From the NCBI RefSeq assembly GCF_002454115.1, contig NZ_DKIH01000007.1:15681-79680 (forward strand): 64,000 nucleotides of DNA. The letters are read 5' to 3'. Source of the stretch: Sphingopyxis sp. UBA6723 (GTDB lineage Bacteria; Pseudomonadota; Alphaproteobacteria; Sphingomonadales; Sphingomonadaceae). Made by a program: the position numbers and the translations under genes. Shown in pieces: positions 1 to 7,442 of this stretch; within the stretch, counting starts at the first letter, position 1, and each line of letters starts with the position of its first letter. Under the pieces are notes generated by a model. That model did no database searches, was not told the origin of the DNA, and worked only from the letters and a program-made list of their open reading frames with translations.

Positions 1-1
1 G

Positions 2-1300
2 CCCGCCTGGGCGCAGGAAGCGGCACCTGCCGTCGCCGAAGCCGCCGCGCCGACGCCCGACAAGGGCGACACCGCATGGATGATGACCGCGACCGTATTG
101 GTCATGGCGATGATCGTCCCTGGCCTCGCGCTCTTCTATGGCGGACTCGTCCGCACCAAGAATATGCTGTCGGTCCTGACCCAGATCATCGCGGTCGCCG
201 CGCTGGCGATGATCATGTGGGTGATGTTCGGTTACAGCCTCGCCTTTGGCGGTGACGCCAACCAGTTCATCTCGGCAGGCAAGTTGTTCCTGGCTGGGGT
301 CACGGCGGATTCGACCGTCGCGACCTTTACCGACGGCGTCGTGATCCCCGAATTCGTGTTTATTGCCTTCCAGATGACCTTCTCGGCGATCACCGTCGCG
401 CTGGTACTCGGCGGGCTTGTCGAGCGGATGAAATTCTCGGCGGTGATGGTCTTTGCGATCGTCTGGCTGACCATCGTCTATTATCCGATCGCACATATGG
501 TCTGGTACCTGGGCGGCACCGACGAAGCCACCGGGCTGATCTTCGGCTGGGGCGCGCTCGACTTTGCCGGTGGCACCGTGGTCCACATCAACGCAGGTGT
601 CGCAGCGCTGGTGGGTTGCTTCATCATCGGCAAGCGCGCCGGATACCAAAAGGACGTCATGGCACCGCATTCGCTGACCATGACCCTGATCGGTACCGGT
701 CTGCTGTGGGTGGGCTGGTTCGGTTTCAACGCCGGTTCGGCGCTCGAAGCCAATGGCTCGGCCGGCCTCGCGCTGATCAACACCTTTACCGCCACCGCTG
801 CCGGGATCCTGTTCTGGATGCTCACCGAACGCGCGCTCGGTCATAAGGGGTCGCTGCTCGGTGCCTGTTCGGGGGCAATCGCCGGTCTGGTCGCGGTGAC
901 CCCGGCGGCGGGCAACTCTGGTCCGTTCGGTGCGATCCTGCTCGGTGCGGTCGCGGGCGTCGTCTGCTGCATCGTCGTGATGAAGCTGAAGGCGAAGCTT
1001 GGCTTTGACGACTCGCTCGACGTGTTTGGTATCCACGGCGTCGGCGGTCTGATCGGGTCGATCCTGACCGCGGTCACCATGCTGCCCGCGCTCGGTGGTC
1101 CGGCTGGCGACGATTATGTCCTTGGCAGCCAGCTGTGGATCCAGATCAAATCGGTCGGCGTCGCCGTCCTCTGGTCCGCGGTCGGTTCGGCCATCGCCTT
1201 CTATATCGCCAAGGCCGTCACCGGCGGCCGCGTCTCGGCAGAGGTCGAACGCGAAGGCCTCGACCTCGGCGAGCATGGCGAGCGCGCCTACAACTACTGA
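2..1300 (+). CDS. amtB: Ammonium transporter AmtB, 5'-truncated by window edge
   Basis: Amt/Mep/Rh-family channel conducting ammonium/ammonia across the inner membrane. The reading frame is already open at base 2: residues before the first Met (AWAQEAAPA, then DKGDTAWMM) are the end of a cleaved signal peptide and the periplasmic N-terminus usual for AmtB, so the true start lies upstream of the window and the ATG at 80 is internal. About 11 hydrophobic segments follow, with family hallmarks such as LFYGGLVRTKN, FAGGTVVHINAG (pore His) and FGIHGVGG (second pore His). The C-terminal tail (VEREGLDLGEHGERAYNY) is the conserved segment that contacts PII protein GlnK. glnK normally sits next to amtB and would be expected upstream; it is not visible here. 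A strong terminator follows at 1390. Confidence 0.96.
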   Translation, partial: PAWAQEAAPAVAEAAAPTPDKGDTAWMMTATVLVMAMIVPGLALFYGGLVRTKNMLSVLTQIIAVAALAMIMWVMFGYSLAFGGDANQFISAGKLFLAGVTADSTVATFTDGVVIPEFVFIAFQMTFSAITVALVLGGLVERMKFSAVMVFAIVWLTIVYYPIAHMVWYLGGTDEATGLIFGWGALDFAGGTVVHINAGVAALVGCFIIGKRAGYQKDVMAPHSLTMTLIGTGLLWVGWFGFNAGSALEANGSAGLALINTFTATAAGILFWMLTERALGHKGSLLGACSGAIAGLVAVTPAAGNSGPFGAILLGAVAGVVCCIVVMKLKAKLGFDDSLDVFGIHGVGGLIGSILTAVTMLPALGGPAGDDYVLGSQLWIQIKSVGVAVLWSAVGSAIAFYIAKAVTGGRVSAEVEREGLDLGEHGERAYNY

Positions 1301-1389
1301 TCCACGAGACAGGATACCCGTCGCCGCACGTCTCTCTCCTTTCAAAAGACGGCGGCGGGATCCTCACCAGGTTCCTCCTGCGAACCACT

Positions 1390-1420
1390 GGCCGGGACAA
1401 TCGTCCCGGCCATTTTTTTG
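1390..1420 (+). terminator. Rho-independent terminator of amtB
   Basis: Perfect 9-bp stem: GGCCGGGAC (1390-1398) pairs with GTCCCGGCC (1403-1411) around an AATC loop, followed by A and seven T. It lies 90 bases after the amtB stop, same orientation. Confidence 0.85.
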
Positions 1421-1439
1421 CGGCAGGACCCCGCGCGCC

Positions 1440-1646
1440 AGACGTTCTGAATTCAAACGAGGGGTCGGTTTGGTGACGAATCGGCGCCTTTTTGCTGCAC
1501 GTTGCACTGCACAATAAATAGGCAGGCTTGCCGCAAATTTAGGCCTTCCCAACATGACATTAATATGGCATTCATTGCGTCAACAGTTTCAGGAGGGGAG
1601 AGCCTGAAAGGCTGGGCCGGGACGCAAGTCCCGGCCCTCTTTTTTT
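1440..1646 (+). ncRNA. Possible small RNA ending at an orphan terminator
   Basis: Between the amtB terminator and the one at 1614 there is no plausible coding frame, yet the second terminator needs a transcript to terminate. Just before it is a small hairpin, AGCCT-GAA-AGGCT (1601-1613), so the 3' end would carry two adjacent stem-loops as many small RNAs do. The sequence is AT-richer around 1515-1575, where a promoter could sit, but I cannot identify a convincing -35/-10 pair. A terminator only backing up amtB is the alternative. Confidence 0.25.
1614..1646 (+). terminator. Strong orphan Rho-independent terminator
   Basis: Perfect 10-bp stem GGGCCGGGAC (1614-1623) / GTCCCGGCCC (1628-1637) with a GCAA tetraloop, then TC and a run of seven T (1640-1646). 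The stem nearly repeats that of the amtB terminator. No gene on this strand ends between the two. Confidence 0.8.
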
Positions 1647-1682
1647 GTGCGAGCGGCTAGATGCGCCAGAAACTGTATGATT

Positions 1683-1835
1683 TCAGCGGGTTCGTTGAAA
1701 ACGCAGCGTCGCAAAGACGCGCCAGCTGCCGTCATCCTTCAGCCCCGAATCGGTCACGATCAGCCGATCGGGCGCTTCCAGCCTATAGGTCGAGCGGCCA
1801 ATTTCAACGCCGGCGCTGCCCCACAGATTGTGCCT
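1683..1835 (-). pseudogene. C-terminal gene remnant in frame with the VOC stop codon
   Basis: Directly after the TGA of the VOC gene the same frame stays open for 50 codons before a TGA at 1683-1685. The translation (starting RHNLWGSAGVEIGRSTYRLE and ending GSWRVFATLRFQRTR) looks like the tail of a real beta-rich domain, not random GC-rich frame. It has no start codon or ribosome site. Either it is what is left of a neighbouring gene after a deletion, or an ancestral C-terminal extension of the VOC protein cut off by a new stop. I do not recognise the family. Confidence 0.4.
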
Positions 1836-2210
1836 TCATCCCGTCATGTCCGATCGCGAAAACATGAACGCGTTGCCGTCGAGATCGTAAAAAGTGATCA
1901 GCTTCACCATGCCCGGAATATGTTGGATATCGCCGTCCTGCCGCACCCCCTCGGCGTCGAGATGCGCCTTGGCCGCGTCGATGTCGGCGACCTCGAACAC
2001 ATTGGTCGCGCCGCCGCCCTGCACCACGCTCTCGACCTGGCTGAGGCCGATATGGACCCCCGCCATCGGGGTCGCGAGTTCGCACCAGCCGATGTCGTCG
2101 GCGCGGTAGAGCAATTTGCAGTGCATCACGCGCTCGTACCAGCCGATCGCCGCGGTCATGTCGGTGACCCCCATCGAACAGGTGAGTTCGGATCCGATTT
2201 CCAATGCCAT
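1836..2210 (-). CDS. VOC-superfamily (glyoxalase/bleomycin resistance) protein
   Basis: A 124-residue single-unit vicinal-oxygen-chelate protein with the paired beta-alpha-beta-beta-beta layout (MGVTDMTAAIGWYERVM in the first half, FEVADIDAAKAHLDAEG in the second). Such proteins are metal-dependent lyases, isomerases or dioxygenases, or drug binders; the substrate cannot be told. The ATG at 2210 is chosen over upstream in-frame codons because AGAGAGG precedes it at normal distance; the longer frame would run into the divergent HxlR gene. The neighbour is probably its regulator. Confidence 0.75.
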   Translation of the reverse strand: MALEIGSELTCSMGVTDMTAAIGWYERVMHCKLLYRADDIGWCELATPMAGVHIGLSQVESVVQGGGATNVFEVADIDAAKAHLDAEGVRQDGDIQHIPGMVKLITFYDLDGNAFMFSRSDMTG

Positions 2211-2242
2211 CTCACAGCCTCTCTTTGCCAACGCCCTTGCGC

Positions 2243-2275
2243 CATTGGTCCGGTTTGTATAGTTACTTGCAAATG
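2243..2275 (+). promoter_or_regulatory. Divergent VOC/HxlR intergenic promoter
   Basis: The 62-base gap between the two divergent starts holds TATAGT (2258-2263) as a possible -10 for the HxlR gene, so close to its ATG that the transcript would be leaderless or nearly so. The overlapping GTTACTTGCA resembles half of an HxlR-type operator; I see no clean second half. Inference only. Confidence 0.3.
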
Positions 2276-2812
2276 CCGTCAAGCACGCCCGATCCGCTGC
2301 TCATCCAGCTCGGCAGCCATCGCTGGCTGGTGCCGTTGCTCGCCGATCTGGCGGCGCATCGCGGCGCGCGGTTCGTCGAACTCATTCACCGGCTGGGGCT
2401 ATCGCGCGACAGCCTGACACGCACGCTGGACGCGGCAGCGACGATCGGCTGGGTCCAGCGCAACCCCGGCCACGGCCACCCGCTGCGCCCCGAATATGTC
2501 CTGACCGAAGTTGGCGCCGCCGCCGCCGCGCGCGCCGCGACGATCAACGAAGCGCAGGTGGCGATCGGGCTGCCGCCCGGCGCCGCCACGCGCTGGACTC
2601 TGCCGTTGGTGGCGGGGATCGGCGCGGGCCACGACCGCTTCAACGCGCTGTCACGGCTGCTCGCGCCCGCCACTCCGCGCGCGCTGTCGCAGGGACTGAC
2701 GACGCTCGGCGAGCGCGGGCTGGTGCGACGCGAGGTGATCGATATGCGGCCGCCGACGAGCCGCTACGGTCTGACCGAACGCGGACAGGTGCTCGCGGGG
2801 GCGTGCCGCTAA
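2273..2812 (+). CDS. Winged-helix transcriptional regulator, HxlR-like, two HTH domains
   Basis: A 179-residue protein with two winged-helix units: the first around GSHRWLVPLLADLAAHRGARF through PEYVLTEVG (residues ~10-80), the second around FNALSRLLAPATPRALSQGL through SRYGLTERG (~115-178). The 'Y-x-LT-x-x-G' endings are the wing motif of HxlR regulators; a duplicated domain in one chain would let a monomer mimic the usual dimer. Start is placed at 2273; the frame is open upstream but that part overlaps the divergent VOC gene. Likely controls the VOC gene and itself. Confidence 0.72.
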   Translation: MPSSTPDPLLIQLGSHRWLVPLLADLAAHRGARFVELIHRLGLSRDSLTRTLDAAATIGWVQRNPGHGHPLRPEYVLTEVGAAAAARAATINEAQVAIGLPPGAATRWTLPLVAGIGAGHDRFNALSRLLAPATPRALSQGLTTLGERGLVRREVIDMRPPTSRYGLTERGQVLAGACR

Positions 2813-2829
2813 TCGCGACAGGTAACTGA

Positions 2830-3393
2830 CTAGCTACATGCGCCAGTGCGCTCGGCGATCAAACTGATCGTCAGTTTGTTCATCGTGGCCTGCGCCTGCT
2901 TCATCTGCTCGGCCTCTTCAGGCTTCATCGATGCCAGCACCGAATCGGGGAGTTCGAGCTTGATCTGGCCGCTGATGTCCACGCGATCGGGGGAAACAGC
3001 GCCGCTATAGGTGATGTCAAAGCTGCCGCCCGCCGCGCGTTCGGGATCGGTGGGGCAGCTCAGCTTGCCGCTGAACGCATTGCCCTGCCGCGGTGCGGCG
3101 TCGAGCGAACAGCCCTCGGTCATGCCCATATGCTGGCGTACCAGCATCTCGGGAACATCCTCACCATAGCCGGCCGCGAGGCAAAAGCCGTCCTGCTCGT
3201 CCCTGGCGACCTTGCTGGCAAAGGGCATTCCGCCCTGCATGTCGCCGCCGATCGACACCTTATATTGGCCGGGCAAGAGGGTCGCGGGCTCCTCGCTCGC
3301 CGGATCGCGCGCCTCGGTACAGCCTGAAAGCGCGAGACCGGTCGCCACGACAAGTGCCGCCGCCTTGGTACAATACCGTGAAATCATCCCCAA
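2830..3393 (-). CDS. DUF3617-type lipoprotein
   Basis: 187 residues with a lipoprotein signal peptide (lipobox LSGC at about residues 22-25), so probably membrane-anchored in the periplasm. The body (LLPGQYKVSIGG, several spaced Cys, late KLSCPTD and FDITYSG segments) matches the general shape of DUF3617 proteins, whose role is unknown. Two Met codons lie near the start (MGMIS); either serves. Stands alone, convergent with the HxlR gene. Confidence 0.7.
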   Translation of the reverse strand: MGMISRYCTKAAALVVATGLALSGCTEARDPASEEPATLLPGQYKVSIGGDMQGGMPFASKVARDEQDGFCLAAGYGEDVPEMLVRQHMGMTEGCSLDAAPRQGNAFSGKLSCPTDPERAAGGSFDITYSGAVSPDRVDISGQIKLELPDSVLASMKPEEAEQMKQAQATMNKLTISLIAERTGACS

Positions 3394-3449
3394 ACTCCCG
3401 CTCGCCCGTTCACACCGGCCATAGCGGGTATCTTCTACGAAATCCTGAA

Positions 3450-5051
3450 TCAGGCCGCCGAAAGCGCCGCCTTCACAAAATCGGCGGCGCGCTCACCAAT
3501 CATGATGCTTGGCGCATTGGTGTTGCCTGACACCAGCCGCGGCATGATGCTCGCATCGGCGACCCACAGCCCGTCGATGCCGTTCAGCTTCAGCGTCGGA
3601 TCGACCACCGCATCGGGATCGCTGCCCATCCGGCATGTGCCGACCGGGTGATAGACGGTGTCAGCGCGGCTGCGGATCAATGCGTCGAGCGCGGCGTCAT
3701 CGTCCAGATCGACGGGATGCCGGTCGCTCCCCGCATAGTCGGCCAGCGGCGGCGCCGCGACGATGCGGTGCATCATCCGCACCCCGGCGCGCAGCGTCGC
3801 GATGTCGCGATCGTCGCTCAGGAACCCCGGATCGATTGCGGGTGCCGCCGCGGCGTCAGACGACGCCAGCCGCACCGTGCCGCGGCTTTCGGGGCGCAGC
3901 ACGCAGGCGTGGCACGAAAAGCCGTGGCCCTTGACCTTGGTCCGGCCATGATCCTCCAGCATCGCGGGGACAAAATGATATTGGATGTCGGGCGCGGGCA
4001 GATCGGGGTGCGATTTCCAGAATCCCCCCGCCTCGGCGAAGCAGGTCGTCATGATGCCGGTGCGCTTGGTGCGATGTTCGAAAATCGCCTTCACCATCCG
4101 CCAGGTGCCGCCCAGGCTGTTGCCGAGCGGATCGGTCGAGCGGGTCTCCCAGCTCGACACATAATCGATATGGTCCTGCAGATTGTCGCCGACCGCGGCG
4201 CGATCAGCCACGATGGTGATGCCCTTGTCGGCGAGATGCGCGGCGGGACCGATGCCCGATAGCTGCAGGATCTGTGGCGACCCGAACGCCCCCGCCGACA
4301 GCACCACCCCGCCGCGCGCGCGCAGCGTTTCGCGCTGCGACCCGCGCCGGATCACCACCCCGGTGGCGCGCCCGTCCTCGACCAAAATCTTCTCAACCAA
4401 AGCCTTCGTGCGGATGTCGAGGTTCGCGCGCCCGCGCAGCGGCTCGACATAGGCGCGCGCCGCCGACCAGCGTTCGCCCGCTTTCTGGGTCACCTGATAC
4501 AGCCCGAAGCCTTCATTGTTCGGCCCGTTGAAATCGCCGGTACGCGGGAGTTGCAGCGCCGCCGCGCTTTCGATGAAGCGCTTGCTCGTCACATTCGGCC
4601 AGCGCTGGTCCATGACATTCAGCGGGCCGTCGCCGCCGTGAAACTCATCGCCGCCGCGCTCATTGCCTTCGCTGCGTTTGAAATAGGGCAGCACGTCGGC
4701 ATAGCTCCACCCAGTGGCTCCGAGCGCCGCCCATTGATCGTAGTCGAACGCGTGGCCGCGGATATAGACCATCGCATTGATCGCGCTCGACCCGCCCAGC
4801 CCGCGCCCGCGCGGCTGGTACCCGGTGCGCCCGTTCAGCCCCTTTTGCGGCAACGTGTCATAGCGATAGTTCGACTTTTCGGGGATGAAGGGCATGAACC
4901 CCGGCGTCTTGACCCGCACATCGTCATTGGTCCCGCCCGCTTCGACCAGGCACACGCTGCGCGTCCCGTCCGCGGCGAGCCGCCCCGCCGCGGCGCTCCC
5001 CGCGCTGCCGCCGCCGATGACGATGATGTCGAACTGATCCCCAAGACTCAT
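3450..5051 (-). CDS. GMC-family FAD-dependent oxidoreductase (choline/alcohol dehydrogenase type)
   Basis: 533 residues. N-terminal FAD-binding GGGSAG motif (residues 13-18), GMC signature 1 in the GRGLGGSSAINAMVYIRG segment, signature 2 around GAFGSPQILQLSGIG, and the C-terminal catalytic region YHPVGTCRMG with its His, followed by SGNTNAPSIMIGERAAD. The family oxidises alcohols (choline, aliphatic or polyethylene glycol alcohols) and passes electrons to the respiratory chain. No betaine genes are adjacent, so calling it BetA is unsafe. The ATG at 5051 is preferred to an upstream TTG because GAGGGGAG sits 8 bases before it. Confidence 0.88.
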   Translation of the reverse strand: MSLGDQFDIIVIGGGSAGSAAAGRLAADGTRSVCLVEAGGTNDDVRVKTPGFMPFIPEKSNYRYDTLPQKGLNGRTGYQPRGRGLGGSSAINAMVYIRGHAFDYDQWAALGATGWSYADVLPYFKRSEGNERGGDEFHGGDGPLNVMDQRWPNVTSKRFIESAAALQLPRTGDFNGPNNEGFGLYQVTQKAGERWSAARAYVEPLRGRANLDIRTKALVEKILVEDGRATGVVIRRGSQRETLRARGGVVLSAGAFGSPQILQLSGIGPAAHLADKGITIVADRAAVGDNLQDHIDYVSSWETRSTDPLGNSLGGTWRMVKAIFEHRTKRTGIMTTCFAEAGGFWKSHPDLPAPDIQYHFVPAMLEDHGRTKVKGHGFSCHACVLRPESRGTVRLASSDAAAAPAIDPGFLSDDRDIATLRAGVRMMHRIVAAPPLADYAGSDRHPVDLDDDAALDALIRSRADTVYHPVGTCRMGSDPDAVVDPTLKLNGIDGLWVADASIMPRLVSGNTNAPSIMIGERAADFVKAALSAA

Positions 5052-5131
5052 GCGCGCCGCTCCCCTCGCCACCGGTTCGGTGGTCAATTGCGACTTACAT
5101 GAATGTCATTAAGCGGCGTGGCAACCCCTCT

Positions 5132-5212
5132 CCGTTCGTGTCGAGCGAAGTCGAGACACCGTGAGGCCCAGCACGTGCGACGGGCATCTCGACTTCGCTC
5201 GGTGCAAACGGG
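5132..5212. repeat. Interspersed palindromic repeat (GTCGAGCGAAGTCGAGA type)
   Basis: Two imperfect inverted arms, 5132-5156 and 5187-5212, share the core GAGCGAAGTCGAGA. It fills the gap between the GMC gene and the convergent end of the next operon. This palindrome is familiar as a dispersed element in sphingomonad genomes; a second copy is not seen in this window. Confidence 0.65.
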
Positions 5213-5215
5213 CAG

Positions 5216-5482
5216 TTAAAGGCAGTCCCCTGAAAAGCAGGAAGCAAAAAGGCCCACGTAGGAGAACCAACTGAGCACGGCGCACCCGGCACCGAGGACA
5301 ATGAAGCTTTTGGATCCGCTACGCCAACCGGCCAATCCGGCCATAACACTTGCGAGCGTCGCGACCCATTGCAGTAACCATAGGTTCCCAAAACTTTCCT
5401 GGAAGAATGCATCGGCGCCACAGAGAAGCGCAAAAACGCCCAATCCAAGGGCGATCCGATCCCATTTCCAAAGTTTATCCAT
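5216..5482 (-). CDS. Small integral membrane protein
   Basis: 88 residues with about three hydrophobic helices (IALGLGVFALLCGADAFF, LQWVATLASVMAGLAG, SFIVLGAGCAVLSWF) and a Cys-containing tail. Its ATG overlaps the stop of the sterol desaturase in the string ATGGATAA, indicating translational coupling; a GTG 12 bases upstream is an alternative start. Function unknown. Last gene of the 7214-5216 operon. Confidence 0.6.
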   Translation of the reverse strand: MDKLWKWDRIALGLGVFALLCGADAFFQESFGNLWLLQWVATLASVMAGLAGWRSGSKSFIVLGAGCAVLSWFSYVGLFASCFSGDCL

Positions 5483-6383
5483 GCGTGTCGTCACGTCCCG
5501 CCGCCCAGCGCTCCTTGATCATCGCACTCGTCGCGCGGCTGCCGTCGTGGCTCCAGCCGGGCTCGCGCCAGATATAGCTCAGCTTGTGCTTCCACGGCGC
5601 GTGCCAGACATCCTTCGCAATCCCGACCCATTCATGCACCGCGGCCCACAATATGTTGAAGCTGCCGAGCTGCTTGACGATGCCGTAACGCACCGGCTCA
5701 TCATCGCGCTCGGGAACGAAGCTGCCGAACATCTTGTCCCAGATGATGAACACCCCGGCATAATTGGCGTCGAGGTAGCGCGGGTTCACCCCATGGTGAA
5801 CGCGGTGGTGCGACGGGGTGTTCATTACCGCCTCGAACCATTTGGGCAGCCGCTTGATCGCCTCGGTATGGATCCAGAACTGATAGATCAGGTTCAGCCC
5901 GGCGCAGAAAAAGACCATCGCGGGCGGAAAGCCGATCAGGAACAGCGGCAGCCGGAACAGAAAGGTCAGGCTGAAAAAGCCGGTCCACGTCTGCCGCAGC
6001 GCGGTCGACAGGTTATAATGCTGGCTGCTGTGGTGGATGACATGGCTCGCCCAGAACCAGCGCACGCGGTGGGCGCTGCGGTGAAAGGCGTAATAAGCGA
6101 GGTCGTCGAGGAAGAAACAAAGGATCCACGCCCACCACCAGCCGGAAAACTCGATGCCGATGTCGAACAGCCGGAATTGATACACCCACACCGACGCTGC
6201 GATCACCCCCGCGCCGACCAGCGCCCCCGCGACCTGGCTGCCGGTGCCGAGCATCAGCGAGGTCAGCGTGTCGCGCGCCTCGTACCGGCTTTTGTCACGG
6301 CGGAGCGAAATCACCATTTCGGCGATCAGCAGGAGGATGAAGGCGGGGACCGCGTAAGTGACCGGATCGGGAAGGTCAGGCAC
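5475..6383 (-). CDS. Sterol desaturase / fatty acid hydroxylase family membrane protein
   Basis: 302 residues, several membrane helices and the three His clusters that bind the di-iron centre: HRSAH, HHSSQHYN and HHRVHH. Family members hydroxylate or desaturate lipids, sterols or carotenoids in the membrane; in bacteria carotenoid or ornithine-lipid substrates are possible but not shown here. The start is taken as the GTG at 6383, which overlaps the stop of the upstream gene by 8 bases. A longer frame exists but would lie inside that gene. Confidence 0.85.
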   Translation of the reverse strand: MPDLPDPVTYAVPAFILLLIAEMVISLRRDKSRYEARDTLTSLMLGTGSQVAGALVGAGVIAASVWVYQFRLFDIGIEFSGWWWAWILCFFLDDLAYYAFHRSAHRVRWFWASHVIHHSSQHYNLSTALRQTWTGFFSLTFLFRLPLFLIGFPPAMVFFCAGLNLIYQFWIHTEAIKRLPKWFEAVMNTPSHHRVHHGVNPRYLDANYAGVFIIWDKMFGSFVPERDDEPVRYGIVKQLGSFNILWAAVHEWVGIAKDVWHAPWKHKLSYIWREPGWSHDGSRATSAMIKERWAAGRDDTHG

Positions 6384-6783
6384 GCCCGATCTCCCGCATC
6401 CGCGACGCCCACATGCCGGCATCCTTGCCCAGATGCAGCGTCACCGCACCGAACGTCTTTTCGGGCATCGTCAGGGTCAGGAAATCCTTGTCGAGCCGCC
6501 CCATCACGCTGGCGTCGATCGGCCGCGCCGCGAAATGATTGCCATGCGCGCGCACCAGCATCTGGCGTCCGTCGGCATTGCGGACGATCGCAGCGAAACC
6601 CGCGCGGTCGCGCGCAACCTCGATCCCGCGAAACCCCGCCTCGGCCTCTTCGGCAAGGCGGATCGCATGCGCGTCATCCTCGATCCGCGGATCGGCACCC
6701 AGCCCCATCCGCTTGACCAGCCACACGACAAACAGCACCGCGATCACCGATCCGCCGAGCTGGGCCAGTTCGGCGAGGGTCAC
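6376..6783 (-). CDS. Membrane-anchored conserved hypothetical protein
   Basis: 135 residues: one N-terminal hydrophobic helix (GGSVIAVLFVVWLVKRM) followed by a cytoplasmic domain with FRGIEVARDRAGFAAIVRNA. GTG start sharing GTGA with the preceding stop. The soluble part has the look of a small sensor or scaffold, but I recognise no family. Position between a phosphatase and a lipid-modifying enzyme suggests a shared membrane-lipid task. Confidence 0.65.
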   Translation of the reverse strand: MTLAELAQLGGSVIAVLFVVWLVKRMGLGADPRIEDDAHAIRLAEEAEAGFRGIEVARDRAGFAAIVRNADGRQMLVRAHGNHFAARPIDASVMGRLDKDFLTLTMPEKTFGAVTLHLGKDAGMWASRMREIGRA

Positions 6784-7214
6784 CGCTCGCCCGCCAGCGC
6801 ATCGAGCATCGGGCGCAGTCCCGACAAGTCATAACCCGCGTTCGCCGCCGCCTCGCATATCGCATCGACATCGTCGCCTGCGCGCGCGCGGGTCAGCGCC
6901 CACAAATGCGTCGAGCGCGTCCCCGAGCGGCAATAGGCCAGCACCGGCCCGGTGGCCCCCGCCAGCACCGCGTCGAGCGCGTCGAGCTGCGGATGGCTGA
7001 ACCCGGCATGGCCGATCGGGATGGCGGCATAGGCCAGCCCCTCGGCGGCAGCAGCCCCCGCGATATCGTCGCCCTGCGGCGCGTCGGGCTCTTCGCCATC
7101 GGGGCGATTGTTGACGATCATCGCAAAGCCGGCGGCTTTCGCCTCGACCACATCCTCAAAGGAAATCTGCGGGGCGACACTGAAGTCGGCGGACAGGGTA
7201 CGAAAATCGCTCAT
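6780..7214 (-). CDS. TIGR01244-type (DUF442/BLH) phosphatase-like protein
   Basis: 144 residues resembling the beta-lactamase-hydrolase-like/DUF442 group of tyrosine-phosphatase folds. The P-loop is visible as YCRSGTRS (Cys-x5-Arg), with upstream NNRPDGEEPDAP, both typical of TIGR01244. In other bacteria such domains occur beside sulfide oxidation or fused to lactamase-like hydrolases; the substrate is unknown. ATG at 7214 chosen because the longer frame adds a non-conserved hydrophobic stretch. First gene of a four-gene overlapping operon. Confidence 0.78.
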   Translation of the reverse strand: MSDFRTLSADFSVAPQISFEDVVEAKAAGFAMIVNNRPDGEEPDAPQGDDIAGAAAAEGLAYAAIPIGHAGFSHPQLDALDAVLAGATGPVLAYCRSGTRSTHLWALTRARAGDDVDAICEAAANAGYDLSGLRPMLDALAGER

Positions 7215-7313
7215 GGCCGCGATGTATAGGACAGCGGCTTTCGCTGACAAGCGGGAAGGTGCGACAGCTGCCTAAGGATGTTGGTTTGGGGTGGATCGCC
7301 GCTCCCATATCTT

Positions 7314-7406
7314 CGTCACCCCGGACTTGATCCGGGGTCCATGAGGCCTTGCTCCACCCGCTCCTGAGAGGGTGGATGGATCCCGGATCAAGTCCGGGAT
7401 GACGAC
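7314..7406. repeat. REP-like inverted repeat (CCGGACTTGATCCGG type)
   Basis: Long inverted repeat: left arm 7314-7342 and right arm 7376-7405 pair almost perfectly around a short spacer, each containing CCGGACTTGATCCGGG or its complement. A common dispersed element of alphaproteobacteria. It separates the phosphatase operon from recQ and could fold as a hairpin in RNA or cruciform in DNA. Confidence 0.75.
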
Positions 7407-7442
7407 GTTACATAGGTCAACTTCCGGCCGAAACGCACAACG

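Noticed and set aside
1565..1579. TGGCA...TTGC resembling a sigma-54 promoter near amtB
   Set aside because: Spacing between GG and GC is 8 instead of the required 10 bases.
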